A stretch of 64,000 nt of DNA from Orientallactaga sibirica (GCA_036365145.1 JAEOAD010000001.1:103822001-103886000); one strand, 5' to 3'. Positions 11,550 to 23,339 are shown, counted from the stretch's first letter. Notes: generated by a model not told the origin, from the letters alone. Program-made: numbers and translations.

Positions 11550-12300
11550 TGGCGTGTGTATAGTATATAGTGTGCACGTGTGTGTGTATCTAGTGTATAC
11601 ACTATATAATGTATGTTCACATGTGTGTGTCCTGTGCACAAATGTGCAAAGGACAGAGAAGTACATCAGATGTTCTCCTCTATTGCACTTCGATACTGAT
11701 TGCTCGTGATAGAGTCTCTCACTGAACCTGCCATTTTTAATCAGATTGGCTGAACAATGAGCCCTAGCAATCCTCCTGTCTCCATTCCCCATAGGACTGA
11801 AGTTATAGGTGTGTGTATGACCACATCCAGCTTTTTAAATGTGGGTTTCTGGGTACTAAACTAGGGCCCTCTCACACTTGTGTAACAAGCAACCTCTTAT
11901 CTGCTGTGGCAGACAGCTTTAGGTTCACTGAGATGAACTTCCAGACAAGGCACAGTGATGGAGGAAGGGATATTTATTGAAGCTTACAGATCCAAGGGAA
12001 GTTCCATAATGGCAGAACAAGTTGGCCCTGCTTTCACAGGGCCAAGCAGAGAGAGAGAAGCCCCAAGCCAAAAGCCACTCCACACACCACACTTCAGGAA
12101 CTCCAGCTAAGCACACTTTGCATATCTTTATATTGGAATTTCAAACCCACCACCACATCTTAAGATCATCCCAGTGACACCTCCTCCAGCCAGGTGGCTG
12201 CAGATCCAAACTACAAACTAATAAAGCACTGAGAATACTGGGGGCCATCTAGTCAAACTATCACACCTGTTGAGCCATTTCTCAGGTCTCTAATTAAGAC
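11550..12300 (-). mobile_element. B4-type SINE split by an LTR
   Basis: Reverse B4: (TG)n-like start, 'gagtctctcactgaacctg', 'caatcctcctgtctccattc', then 'gggtactaaactaggg'. It stops at 11904 in 'aacctcttatctgc' and its head resumes at about 12266 with 'gttgagccatttctcagg'. The 361-bp LTR between them is a later insertion. Confidence 0.65.
11905..12265 (-). mobile_element. MaLR-like solo LTR inside a B4
   Basis: On the minus strand it runs from TG to CA (plus strand 'tgtggcagacagc' to 'caaactatcaca'). It shares 'gggatatttattgaagctta', 'cagatccaagggaagttcc' and 'ataatggcagaa' with the copy at 59459-59820. Flanks (ctgc/ctgt) resemble a decayed target duplication. No attached coding sequence. 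Confidence 0.65.
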
Positions 12301-12489
12301 ATTTTTGTGAAAAAAATGAAGATGATGCTTGATATTCTTTAGTTAAAACTGACAAACACCATGAACAGCTTTCACCCTATTACTTTTGTTTTAATAACAT
12401 TTCTTCTTTGATCTTCCTTACGGACAGTATGGAGAGAGCTGGGCAAGGCACTCATAGAGTTAATAACTGCTTTACAATCATCACGCATA

Positions 12490-12682
12490 AGCATCCCTAT
12501 TTATTAGCATGTGTGTTTGTGTGTGTGTGTGTGAGGAATGTCAGGGCCTTGTCACTGCATATGAACAGCCGACACATATGCCACTTTGGTGCATCTAACC
12601 TTATGTGGGTGTTGGAGAAGTGAAATTGCTTTGCTTTGAAAGCAAACACTTTTAACCATGAAACCATCTCCCCAGCCCACAC
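12490..12682 (-). mobile_element. B2-type SINE, diverged
   Basis: Reverse copy: (TG)n at 12512-12533, then 'tcagggccttgtcactgcat', 'tgaaagcaaacacttttaac' and the family head as 'gaaaccatctccccagccc'. More diverged than the other copies. Confidence 0.65.
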
Positions 12683-12699
12683 ATACATATTTTATTCTA

Positions 12700-12830
12700 A
12701 AGCAGTCTTTCAAGGCATATCTGCAATTCTGAAACTATGGCTCAGTGAGGTTAAGCAAATCACCAAGGTGTAGGGAAGACCCAGATGGAGGACCATGAAG
12801 TCTGTACTCTGATCATTCCACTTCTTCTGT
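12700..12830 (-). mobile_element. MIR SINE fragment
   Basis: Antisense MIR core: 'ctgaaactatggctcagtga' and 'ggttaagcaaatcaccaagg' are the reverse of the region conserved in MIR. Confidence 0.55.
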
Positions 12831-14338
12831 CTTTACTCAATCTTGAATTGTTTCTGTTCATTTCCAAATAAAGCTAGGAAACAGTGTACACACAATGGAT
12901 ACTCAAGGTTCTTGGACACACTGTTTATCTTTTAGATGTAGCCCATAAGAACAGCAGACATCTTAAGTCTGCAGTTAAACAAAGTAACAATTTAGTATGT
13001 TGCAGTTGAATGTTCATCTTGAACAAAAGCAGACTGTAAAAGGTTTTATGTCCAGCATTATGATGTATACTTCTACAAGAGTATATTATTGTCTCTTCCA
13101 TGTTGAACAGTTCCTTGTTCTCAGGCTTGCTTCTTTGTTATTAATGTTCAGAATTCTCATAATATTTTATTTGCCTTTCTGATGTCTAAGTATTGCATAT
13201 GGAAGAGATCGTAATACCATGATAGAAGTAATACTAAGTCACACACTCTTTGTGGTTCCTGGAAGCCTATTTCAACTATTTGGAGATCTATAATGTAGAA
13301 CCTAGAGACCTAAAAAAAACGTGAAGGCAAATGATAGAACCCACTTAGAAAATTGGGAACTTAAATAACGAAAGCTCTCTGTTTCAAACCTGTTTGGTTT
13401 CAGACTTTTGTACTTAAGCTAAGGGCTCCATAGAGTTAACCTTGTCCTGGCTAAATTTCTTTCTTGTCAATTCTTTGCTACTTAAGGCTTTGTGAAGCAC
13501 CTACGTGTGGATATTCTGCTTATTCACAAGGGTAAATCTTTGCACAGATTGAGCCTGGGCACATGAAAAACTCTGCGCCTTGGGTGAGGAGCTCCTAAAA
13601 CACCAGGAACTGAACAGTTTCTCCAAACATTTCCTGATACTATAAGCATGAGTCAATGACTCGTGATCTGTCTCATCAGAAAAATAATAGATATTTTTCA
13701 GTTCAGCCTTGACTCCCCATAGCTTTTACTGCCATAAACTCCCAATAAAAGCTGCAAGTAAAGTCAGGACGGAGCTTCCCTCCCAGGGAGCCCCCTGGCT
13801 CTCCTTCAAACTCTACCTTGGGTGTTGTGTGATCATTTCATGTCCTCCTGGAGACCACGGGATAGTACCGACACCTATGATCAGCCTTCAGGAAGCCAGG
13901 AGAGGGAATGCAGAAGGTAAACACAAATACAAAGAGGGTTTCCTGAGCAGAGAAACTTCCTAAGGAGAAAACAAAACCACATGCAAGGAAGCACAGGCCT
14001 CTACTGCTTGATGCGTAAGGTTCACAGACAGCAAGAAGAAATTCCTCACAATACACAAAAGGAAGGGTGGAATCAGATCACAGAGCGTCTCAAATACCAT
14101 GGAAATGTTGATAAAAAGCAGGGCAAGAGGAAGGTCAAGAGGTCTACTGAAACTTGGCCCAGTCCTTATCCAGTCTCCTGATGGAAGAATGTCTTGGGGA
14201 CACTCTGGGAAATACTTTGTTGTTTTTGTTTTGTTTTGTTTTTGTTTTTGGCTATATTTTCACCATGGTCCCATACCAATAAAAGTAATTCTAACCAAAG
14301 GGGGCTAAACTATTCAGGGATATAACCATTAAACAGAC
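12831..14338. other. Unassigned noncoding DNA
   Basis: No named repeat apart from a (TTTTG)n-like tract at 14219-14250. Overlapping ORFs at 13709-14308 (66-84 codons) on both strands are not recognised. Confidence 0.4.
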
Positions 14339-14673
14339 TGTTGCAGTTGGACAAACATCTGACCAGAAGCATTTTATGGAAGACAGTGTTTATTTCAGGT
14401 TCCAGAACCCAGGGGGATCACCATCAATGGTGGAAGAAGCTGGCTCACTTCCACAGATCCACAGCCCGGAGACAACTGCAACAAGCAGCAAACACGAGCA
14501 GCCGGCACTCCAACTGCTCTTTCTACACCTTAGGGATGGACTGCAAGATCCATTCCCAGTCCAGGGACATACCTCTTCAGTAGCAGGGATCTTCCCACTG
14601 GAGAGTCGAGTCACAAGTTCAATCTTAATCAAAAACACCTGAGTCTATGAGGCCATAGAGTTAAACCACCACA
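14339..14673 (-). mobile_element. MaLR-like solo LTR
   Basis: Plus strand 'tgttgcagttggac' to 'gttaaaccaccaca', so TG...CA on the minus strand. Flanking 5-mers cagac (14334-14338) and cagat (14674-14678) match at 4 of 5 bases. It contains 'acagtgtttatttcaggtt', the reverse of an AATAAA-containing 3' part, and 'aaacacctgagtctatgagg'. ORFs of 80-88 codons inside it are incidental. Confidence 0.65.
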
Positions 14674-16254
14674 CAGATCCTCCTAGCTTACAGTAAAACT
14701 GTAGCCATTCTGAACCCGTGTTTCTTTACTATCTACCACACAAGTTGGCCTGGGGATGTGTCTCTATCTGTTCTGTTCACTCCTTATTATCAAAATCTTG
14801 TTGATGCTCCACACTGAGGCTGTTTAATGTAGTATCTTCACCCCCATGGCCCACCTGGATTTCAGATTCAACCACAGAAGCAGAACCCAGGAAGTTCTGT
14901 GCCAGTCAAGGCCTAAAACAATCTTTACAAAAGATGTCCTGGACTTGAAATTTCACTGATTTTTTTGTCTGTCCACAGTATATTCCAGAAAATAAAGTGT
15001 TTATACACCTCATTTATTTTTTTCAGTTGGCATACAGAGAGTTATGTATCATTCATTCTGGCATTGTCAAAGCCAATTTGTTTTGGTTGATTCTCAAGCA
15101 CTTTAAAGAGAGAAAACAATACTTGTGTGTGTCAGGGGATAGGAAAGCATACAGACAAGTGAGATATTCCTTTACTTGGCTTGTCTTTTTTGTACTCATA
15201 CCTCCTTAGGGCTAGGTCATTCAATACTTTTGCCTGTTCTACACGACCCCTAGGGTAGCTGGTAGAGAGACATTGCTATGAGAACTCCCCATAGGTAACT
15301 AGAGTTGGTAAAGTTTCTTTCATATGGTGACAACTGGACATACTACAGATACATTTTCAATTTCTATCAAGATAACTTATTTTGAAAGATTGGGAACTTG
15401 GACTTTGAAAACATTTTTTTGTCTCAAAAGAAAAGATTGTGTGAGTAATAACACCCCACAGAAAATCATTATTTTAGCTCTAAAATATGAGTTCCACAGA
15501 AGAGGATGATTTTGAGAATAAGATAGGGGTTTCAAGGATAAGACTCTTTATTTTCAGCACAACTTTTTTGCATTCTATAGAAAAAGCAATTTATTACTAT
15601 CTCAAAAATGCTTTTAGCAATTTCCTTTTTTCTTGTAGTACATATGACACTTCATTTTGAGTAAAGGTTGGTAAATCTTAACCACAATCATAAATTCCAG
15701 CTAAAATGATAGTGGCTATACTGTTTATTAATTGATTAAATTATTTATTCATTAGGTGCCTAAAATTTAAAGCTATGGGAAGTATAAAAGAATAATAAGG
15801 ATATTAATTTATAAATGCTTACAGTATATACACAAGATCTGTGGCTGAATACAAAAGAATATACGAGAAGGACTTTTAAGTGGTTTAATTAGTTAAATGG
15901 TATACTGTAGATCAGGGATGACAAATACCACCATTAAGGGGCTGTGGCAGGAAATAAAGGAGAGGAAAGTCTAGCCTGTGAAATAACAGTAAGTACTGGT
16001 GGGGATTGTGGCAAACTTAATACTTCTACTACCTAAAGAGGGTGGCCTCTTCTTTGCTCCATCACATTCTTCAGATTAACCAAAAAAAATCTGAATTTCT
16101 GTACATGCAGTATCTAAACTAATACTATGACTGATGATGAGTCTATGTGAGCCTTTGTGTCAAGCCGGTGAACATATCCTCAAGTCACAACTGAGTTTGC
16201 AGGCCAAAAGCTTTTACTCTTTCTATAGCCATATAAAGAAGGGAATAATTACAT
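14674..16254. other. Unassigned AT-rich noncoding DNA
   Basis: Nothing recognised across about 1.6 kb. Stop codons are dense and the ORFs are 70 codons or less. Confidence 0.4.
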
Positions 16255-16435
16255 TATAACAGAAAAGGGCATGGGTTTTAGAATCAGGCAGGGCTAATTC
16301 AATTCTCAGAACACCAGGTATTGGGAAACAAGTCATTCATAGTGTCATTGTGAGACACAAATGATAGAATACACATAAAGTATTTATTAAAGTTACTAGA
16401 AAATTATCAATACTCATTAAGTGGTGATTTCTATT
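16255..16435 (+). mobile_element. MIR SINE fragment
   Basis: Starts with 'gggcatgggttttagaatca', matching the MIR head. It continues through 'gtcattgtgagacacaaatg' to a diverged tail. Confidence 0.5.
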
Positions 16436-16556
16436 TCTTTTCTCTTCTATTTCCATACATAAACACACATTTGTTGAAGCAATGTTTTAGAAAATGTGAA
16501 GATAAGAAAATGTGGTTTCTTTTATGTATTTTCATGTTGTATGGTAACATCACATC

Positions 16557-17092
16557 TGAGATGGTTTGATTTGACTGTCCACTGACTGGACCCAGAATCA
16601 CAGGCATTTGAAGGATTAACTTAATAAGGTTACCACTCCATGGGCTAGGTTCCTGTATTATATAAAAAAGGAGAGGGCTGGGGAGATTGCTTAGTGGTTA
16701 AGGCAACTGCCTGCCAAGCCTAAGAACGCCGGTTCCAATCTCCAAGTCCCACGTTTAGCCAGAGGCAAAGTGAAGCAAGGGTGCAATGCTGCATTTGACC
16801 ACAAGGGGGCGCACACATCTGGAGTTTGCTCATAGTGGCTGACAGGCTGCTGGTGTGCCCATTCTCTCTCTCTCTCTCTCTCTCAAATAAATAAAAAAGG
16901 AGAAAGCTGGCTGAGCAGTGTAATCCATCACTTCCTTTGTTGAATGTGACCAGTTTCCTCAAGCACTTGCTGCTGGATCTTCTCCACAATTATGGAGTAT
17001 AACTTGGAACTGTAATCTGAAATCAACTCTTCTTCCCTTAAACTGACTTCTGTCAGGTATTCTGTAGCAGCAATGAGAAAGTAACTGATACA
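16557..17092 (+). mobile_element. Rodent solo LTR with 5-bp target duplication
   Basis: Begins TG ('tgagatggtttgatt') and ends CA ('gtaactgataca'). The flanking 5-mers are identical: acatc at 16552-16556 and at 17093-17097. It shares 'ccatgggctaggttcctg', 'gaatgtgaccag' and 'ctgtcaggtattctgtagca' with the family of 1122-1486 and 4385-4768. A B2-type SINE is inserted at 16675-16897. The matching flanks fix the family as an LTR integrated by a retroviral-type integrase. Confidence 0.8.
16675..16897 (+). mobile_element. B2-type SINE, long subfamily, with CTCF-like motif
   Basis: Starts 'gggctggggagattgctta' and has 'ggttccaatctcc', 'ccacaagggggcgc' at 16799-16812, a (CT)n tract and an AAATAA tail. 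An 11-bp duplication of the form aaaaaaggaga flanks it. It lies within the LTR at 16557-17092, so it is younger than that LTR. Confidence 0.9.
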
Positions 17093-17305
17093 ACATCCCA
17101 AGCAGATATTGATTAAATTGAGCACAAGCACTCTGTTATAGGTACTGGTTCTTATTGGGGGGGAGGAAGAGCAAGTCAAGATTATTCCATATTAGATTTT
17201 TTTATACACTAAAACATACCATTTTACAGAAGTATCATTTTAACACTTCATTAAAAATCAATGAATAATTTATACTAAAGCCAGTACAGAACACTTCTCT
17301 TTCCT

Positions 17306-17640
17306 TTGTTTAATAAGTGTGTTTGTGTGTGTGTGTGTGTGTGGGGTGGTATGGGGTGGTATGGGGTGGTGCCCCACACACCTGAGGTGGCAGGTCACTT
17401 GTGTACCCTGGCTGGAGTGGGACATCAGAAGTCCTGCTCCATCACTCTTCTACCTGGTCTGGCTGTGAACTTACAACCAGCCACTTCTCCCTCACTTCCA
17501 GTTTCATTGCTGGGAAATGGCACTTAGAAACCACAACTGGGGACATAGATGCTCAATGCCATGGTCTGAATCACTCCCTCCTCCTCTTTCCTAATTTTAG
17601 AGTAAATCTCCATATTTCCTGCTTTCAGTAACTTTTTCCA
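17306..17640. repeat. (TG)n, G-rich triplet repeat and unclassified sequence
   Basis: A (TG)n run is followed by three near-copies of 'ggggtggtat' at 17343-17370. The sequence that follows ('tgtgtaccctggctggagtg', 'gctgtgaacttacaacc') resembles an interspersed repeat, but no second copy is present to prove it. Confidence 0.4.
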
Positions 17641-17796
17641 AAGGCATGCTTTTTCCTGATTGTTGGTATTATTTGTGCTGCCTTGAAGTTTTCCTTTCAT
17701 TGCTCCTAATGTGCATGTGTAAAATATTTCCTTATATTTTCTTTCTAATAAATTTCCTATACGTTTTTAAAAATGTTTTATATTTTACTTGTTTGT

Positions 17797-17800
17797 TTGT

Positions 17801-17839
<39 letters not shown>

Positions 17840-17961
17840 GAGGCAGGGTCTCACTACAGCACAGGCTGACTTGGATCTTTGTAGTTCCAAGCTGGCCTTG
17901 AACTCACCTACCTCTGCTTCCTGAGTACTAGGATTAAAGTCATGTGCCACCACACCTAGCT
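17797..17961 (-). mobile_element. B1 SINE with (TTTA)n tail
   Basis: Reverse B1 with a long TTTA tail on its left: 'gcagggtctcactacagcac', 'ggccttgaactcacctac', 'ctaggattaaagtcatg' and 'ccaccacacctagct'. The words 'ttatattttact' and 'ttatattttatt' on either side look like the target duplication. Confidence 0.85.
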
Positions 17962-19762
17962 TATATTTTATTTTGTAACTCTTTTTTTTTTTTTACATTT
18001 TCCTATTTCCTTAAAGAATTATGATTTGTACTTCTTTCCTCATCTGTTCCTCTTAGTTTTGTCTATATTTCAGTTTTTTTTTTCTTATTTTTCTGAATTC
18101 TACAATTTCTCTACCAAATGTTCCTTTTTCTGGTCACCTCATTTCTAAGCTGTGATAATTCTTGCTTATATTTTTCATTTGTAGCTTACATAACTTTTCT
18201 AATTTCTTCTAGCCCAATTTTGAAAGTTAATTATTTCGCTTTGAATATTGAGCCAGTTTTTAAAAATTTTCTCATTGTCTATTTCTGGTTTGTTTTTATT
18301 ACATGTAAGACTATTATTATAATTAAATAGTTATGTATTTTTTACAATTGAATTGAAAAGGATATTCAATGATTTAATAAGCATTTTAAAGTGTATAATT
18401 GGATGAGTTTTGATACATAATCATAAAATATTGATATTCAATGATGAAATTTATTATTTCTGAAGATGACTCTGTCTACATGTTAGGAAGGAGTAGGAAG
18501 TATAGATCATAGAGGCAAGGAATGAGTATAAAAGTTTCTGCTAGATAAAAGTTCAGACTTGAAAATAGGTTGGGAGAAAAAAAATTAATGCATGTTTATT
18601 TTTTTCTCTTCAGTAAAAAACTCTATATATTTTTTAGTTTGGATCTTGCTCTGGTTGGGTATACACATAACTATGTAAGCTCTAAAGGATATTTTACCAC
18701 TGATTCAGAATCAATACCAAATTATTCTTTCCTCTCAGTTTTGACAATCTTATCCTATAAAGAATCCAAGGGCAAGCAGTAAAGCTAAAATCAAATAAAA
18801 TGGGATTTAGGCATTATTGTCAGACACTTAATGCTCAAGCACTACTGGGACTAAAGAGAAGAGTACAGAATAGAAGTATGTTTTCCCTAAACACAAAATC
18901 TCCCAAGCAGTTCCTGGAGCTTCACTTGTTTAAGGAGTTACGTTTCCTGACCACATCGAGGAGGGCACGCATCTGAAAGCACCCGGTAATGAGGCTCCCG
19001 ACTCAGCCACTTAGTACGGATTTAGTAGGAAGAGGAAACAAACATTTAGGTTATGAACAGTGATTCAACAACTTCCTTCTTCCAGGTAATCTTCAACTCT
19101 CAGAACAAATGGCCACTTAAATTCATTCTATCATCATAGGATATCTTCTTTGAGATTTTCTCCAAGAACAGGCACATTTTTTTTTTAAATTAAACCCCTT
19201 GAAAATATCCAGGGTCATATTTCAACCCAGAGCACATGCTTATGAACTAAAAAAATGGGGAAAGTTGTAATCCAACTGTATCTACTAAGATTGGTGTGTC
19301 TAAGAGAGTGAGTAAAAAAGAAATGACTCACTTCACTGCTCCACTGTGACATTGCCTTCACAAAAAGAGATTTGTCCCAGAGTCCTTAGGACTCATGCTA
19401 TGTCTCTTAGAGATCCTTTCAAGCCTTACAGTTAAGTGTCAATGGTTACCCCCACTCTCACCCTAGACCATGAGCAAAGCAAAAAAACCAGCAGAACAGA
19501 CTATTTTATCCTGAGGCCCAGACAGCTTTTCTACCACCCTCTGTTCCAGTACAAAATTCCCTATTTAATCCTCAAATGTTTATCAAATCTATCCCATAGG
19601 CCCTATATGAAGCTGGAGAAATAGCAAAGAATTTGACCCAAGATTTAAAGGACAATTTTCTCATGATAGGTGTGTAGCTCAAGTTCATGTGAAGTTGGCT
19701 TTCTATAACAGGAGGGTCTACATACAGACACAACCAATGACAGATAAAAAAAAAAAATTGAG
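17962..19762. other. Unassigned AT-rich DNA with a small CpG pocket
   Basis: Mostly AT-rich with no named repeat. A CpG-dense pocket lies at 18941-19018 (see findings). The 62-70 codon ORFs have no recognisable features. Confidence 0.4.
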
Positions 19763-19969
19763 GGACTGGGGAGATGCCTTAGTGATTAAGGCATTTGGCT
19801 GCGAAGCCAAAGGACCCAGGTTTAATTCCCTGGGACCCACATAAGCCAGATGCACAAGAGGCACATGCATCTGGAGTTCATTTGCAATGGCTAGAAGCCC
19901 TAGGGTGCCCATTCCCTCTCTGTCTTTTCTTCTTCTTCTCTCTCTCTCTCTTCTCTCTCTCTGAAGTCT
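19763..19969 (+). mobile_element. B2-type SINE
   Basis: 'gggactggggagatgcctta' head, 'gcgaagccaaaggacccagg' B-box region, 'taagccagatgcacaagagg', 'catctggagttcatttgc' and a (TC)n tail. A complete short-subfamily copy, joined on its right to a second, truncated copy. Confidence 0.9.
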
Positions 19970-19970
19970 G

Positions 19971-20075
19971 GGGCTGGAGAGATGGCTCAGCAGCTAAGCC
20001 GCCTGCTTGCAAAGCTTACTCTACCATTGACCTAGATCCCTATCTCTCTCTCTCTCTCTCTCTTTTTTTTTTTTT
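19971..20075 (+). mobile_element. B2-type SINE, truncated, in tandem
   Basis: A second head, 'gggctggagagatggctcag', starts one base after the previous copy's region ends. After 'cttgcaaagctta' the family match stops, and the sequence passes to a (CT)n and a T-run at 20039-20078. The 162-codon ORF at 19795-20283 crosses both copies and is not a gene. Confidence 0.7.
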
Positions 20076-21639
20076 TTTGCTTATATTTATTCTCAAAATC
20101 ATAGAGTGTAACATGGGTTTGTATTTCATTGACATTGCATTATGTTTAACAGGTAGTTTACAGATGACTTGGAGAATATGGGAGTACGTGCACAGGTGGT
20201 TTGAAAATATAAGACTTCAGCCTCTTCAGATTTTGGTACCCAGGAGGTTCTTGGAAACAACACCACAGATACTTGAGAGGTGACCATATTTCCCAGCTCA
20301 TTTATTCTTTATTCATGTTTCCTGTATTGATGAAGATGATTCCATGCCTTTACTCCTCTATGAAGATGGGGACTTGTCTTCTTTCCTAATTATTTCCTAT
20401 TTCATATCTTGTCCCTAGGAAAGGCCACTTGTGGCTCTGAATTATCAAAGACAAATGACCAAATCTCAGAGCTCAACAAAAAGTGCTCTGTATGGCCATT
20501 GTGTATTCCTTGTAAAACAACAAAAAAAAAAAAAAAAAAACATTTTTTTCCAGAGAACTTTCATGTAAGAGTGGTTATTCTTTTTGTAAGTTTTTGTTGT
20601 CAGAAAATAAACTCTAGCAACCCTAGTTATTATTGATCATTAAAAAGGAAATGTTTGCAATACTGCTCAATCTCCAGTTATAAAAATAAATTCCCTGAGT
20701 CTAAGCTTTTGTATTGGAGTCAACATAGATAATAATCTTTTTTTAAAGGTTAACCTTATTGTAGGTACATGGAATTATAATAAGGTCTGTTGAAGTGTTG
20801 TATGCAGGCAGGCAGAAGAACAGCCCACTCCAAAAAGGAGACAGGCAGGCCTCACATCTGGACCTAAAAGCAGCTATACTTCTGGGAGAGAACAGACACA
20901 GAGTTCAACCTTGCCAGAGACCTGATGCAACGTGAGACAAATAGTGCCTATTTCATGTCTACTCTTGCATAGTATGTGGGAGACAAGCTCACTCACATAA
21001 CTCAAGTAGAAAAGGTACCTGAAAGTGTACTCAGAGGGCACAGAGAGACACAAAGAACGAGGAACTAAGTCCCGTGCTACACAAGAGCGTTCTCCATTCT
21101 TCAGCATGAAGTTACTGCACCTCATGCAGTGCCGGAGGAATTCCTGAAGTAGAACCTTGGCTAGAGAAACACCATTTTCTTAGACTTCATACCATCAGGC
21201 CGACCCATGCCTCATCTCACTTCATTGACAACTTTCCCTGAAGTGTAAGGCCTTCAGAAGTTTTCTGGGTAAGGTTTGATTTGAATTAAGGCTAAGAGAA
21301 GGTCAGAGATCTGAGAGATGGCTGTGTGAGAAGGCAATGGGATTTGGGTTTCTTCGTAAAGGCAGGGAGCCTGCTGTCCTTGGCAGCAAGAACACCCGTG
21401 ATGACCCACAGCAGACATCCTCGTTCCAGAATGCAAATCGTCTTCTTGAGTTTGTCTTCATTTACTTGCTCAAACGAACAAAAGTAAGCACTTCCATGGC
21501 ACATGCCACCAGGGAAGGGACACTTCTCATGGTATTTAGTGGCATGTATACTGGCAGTGATCACTGCTCAAAACTGTAACTCCCATGTAATCTATCAGTG
21601 AAGCTTATCAGTTTTCGTTTTGAAATTTGTCTGAAATAT
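20076..21639. other. Unassigned noncoding DNA
   Basis: An A-run at about 20522-20540 could be a retrocopy tail, but the sequence before it is not recognised. ORFs of 60-90 codons at 20874-21579 are not recognised. Confidence 0.4.
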
Positions 21640-21932
21640 AACCTCTTCTCCCCTTCACCACCTCCTCTGCTGGCACCTGCATGGAGCCACCACCACCTCT
21701 CTTTAGGATTATTGATTTTTGCTTCCCTACTCTTCTCTCAGTTATTAAAATTGCCTCACTATTGATTTCCCAATAAGAACGATTCCATTGTAAGGTAAAT
21801 CTGAGTGTGACATTCTCCTCAGCACTTTTTAATGATCTGTCCTTTCTCAGAATTAAACCTAAAGTTTTTACATTGCTTCAGATGACCTGTGTGAATTCAC
21901 TTTATTATTCTTCTGATCTCATGTCCTACAAA

Positions 21933-21964
<32 letters not shown>

Positions 21965-22600
21965 TATAATATATAAATATATATACATATTTATATATTT
22001 CAATAAATATATATGGTTCATTCCAGCTATGCTGATCCTTTCTCCACTTGGATCATGCCAATACTGGCCCACCTCAAAACTTCCATATATTCTGTTCTTT
22101 CTGGTTATAAGATCCTCTTTGCAGATGGCTAACAGCTAGTTCTTTGCCCAAGCATTTAACGCTGGCTTACATTTTGCTCCAGCCGCTCCTTCCTTATTTC
22201 CCATCCTCCCTTCTGATCCTCAAACTTAATAAGCTTTTTCCTGTCTCAGGGTCTCTGCCCTTCCTCCCAAGCTCCCTGGAATACTCTTCCACAGATAATC
22301 AGCTATTTCACTACCTTCCTTCATGTCCCTGCTATGATGTCATGCTCTGAGATAGGCTCTCCTGACCGTAGCTTCAGATAAAGACCACCCTTTACCTCTG
22401 AGTTCTTCCATTTTTTTTTTACTACTTAGTTCTTTGACAATTGAATGCTACAAGCTGTATTAGTACATGTTTACTTTAATATTTACCTCCCTACACTAGA
22501 TACGAACTCCCAGGAGAGCCTTCCCATTCTCTTTGGCTATCATTAGGAAATGAGTTTTTAATATGTGTTCTCGAATGAGTGAGTTAATGATAATGCCATA
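21640..22600 (+). mobile_element. L2 LINE fragment
   Basis: Follows the sense 3' part of L2: 'acttttgctccagccgctcc'-like words, 'gtctcagggtctctgccctt', 'ctccctggaatactcttcc', 'gataggctctcctgacc', and an end with 'gaatgagtgagttaatga'. An (AT)n microsatellite interrupts it at 21930-22014. The 68-codon ORF at 22144-22350 is broken L2 sequence. Confidence 0.65.
21930..22014. repeat. (AT)n microsatellite
   Basis: A pure (AT)n run of about 28 bases followed by imperfect TA-rich sequence, inside the L2 fragment. Confidence 0.9.
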
Positions 22601-23079
22601 AAAAAGGAATAAATATCCTCACTCAACAGAGTTGATTACCACCCCGACATAGTTGGTTCAGATGAGATTCAAACCCAGGTCCATACTATTGACCACTATT
22701 GACAGCTTGTCATTTTGGAGACACGAGTATCTCAGGCAGCAGACTCTTACCTCTGTGTCCCTTTCAATATAACACACAGATGAGTGACTATAGCTCAACC
22801 ACACCACCACTAGGCAAGCGAGGCAGAAAATATGCCCCTAAGTAGAGACAGTTTTCTGCTGAAGTGCCATCCACATTCCTGCCTGAAATTGTCCTCATAC
22901 ATCTAGAGGTAGCTTTTTAAACGCATGTGTACATGAGCATGCAGGGAAATGAAAATGTTATCTATCCTAACAAAGAGGTCAGTGATAAAAGGGAATGCTT
23001 CTTTCTCACCCCAAATAGAGATCTTTAACCTCAGAATAGTGGATACAAACTTTAAAATATGCTTTTTGTTGAATAAATA
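22601..23079. other. Unassigned DNA, possible MIR trace
   Basis: A short antisense MIR-like word ('gagattcaaacccaggtcc') lies near 22664-22682. Otherwise nothing recognised. Confidence 0.3.
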
Positions 23080-23289
23080 TAGTCTTGGAAGCTTCTCACT
23101 TTCTATTTAAATACTCCTATCTTCCCAGCACCACTTAAAGTTCACCTCCCATCCTTTCACATCTAAGGTGTACACCTCTTCTGAGTTTCTCATCACCTGT
23201 CACATGAAGGATCACTATGGTCTGTTGCCTAGCTACCTGTAATCCTTGTTGCCACACTCAGGCTAACTAATCCATCACCCACTACAATG

Positions 23290-23339
23290 AGCAGTCTTTC
23301 TGCAAGCACCCTTTAACCACTGAGCCATCTCCCCAGCCT
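23290..23339 (-). mobile_element. B2-type SINE head fragment
   Basis: Only the first about 50 bases of the family are present, in reverse: 'tgcaagcaccctttaacc', 'actgagccatctccccagcc'. Inserted in the L2. Confidence 0.7.

Noticed and set aside
19795..20283. 162-codon ORF, the longest in the window
   Set aside because: It runs through two B2-type SINEs and their CT and T tracts, and has a low-complexity composition.
20522..20540. A-run as the tail of a processed pseudogene
   Set aside because: The preceding 250 bases match no gene I recognise and no target duplication was found.
22144..22350. 68-codon proline- and serine-rich ORF
   Set aside because: It lies in an L2 fragment.
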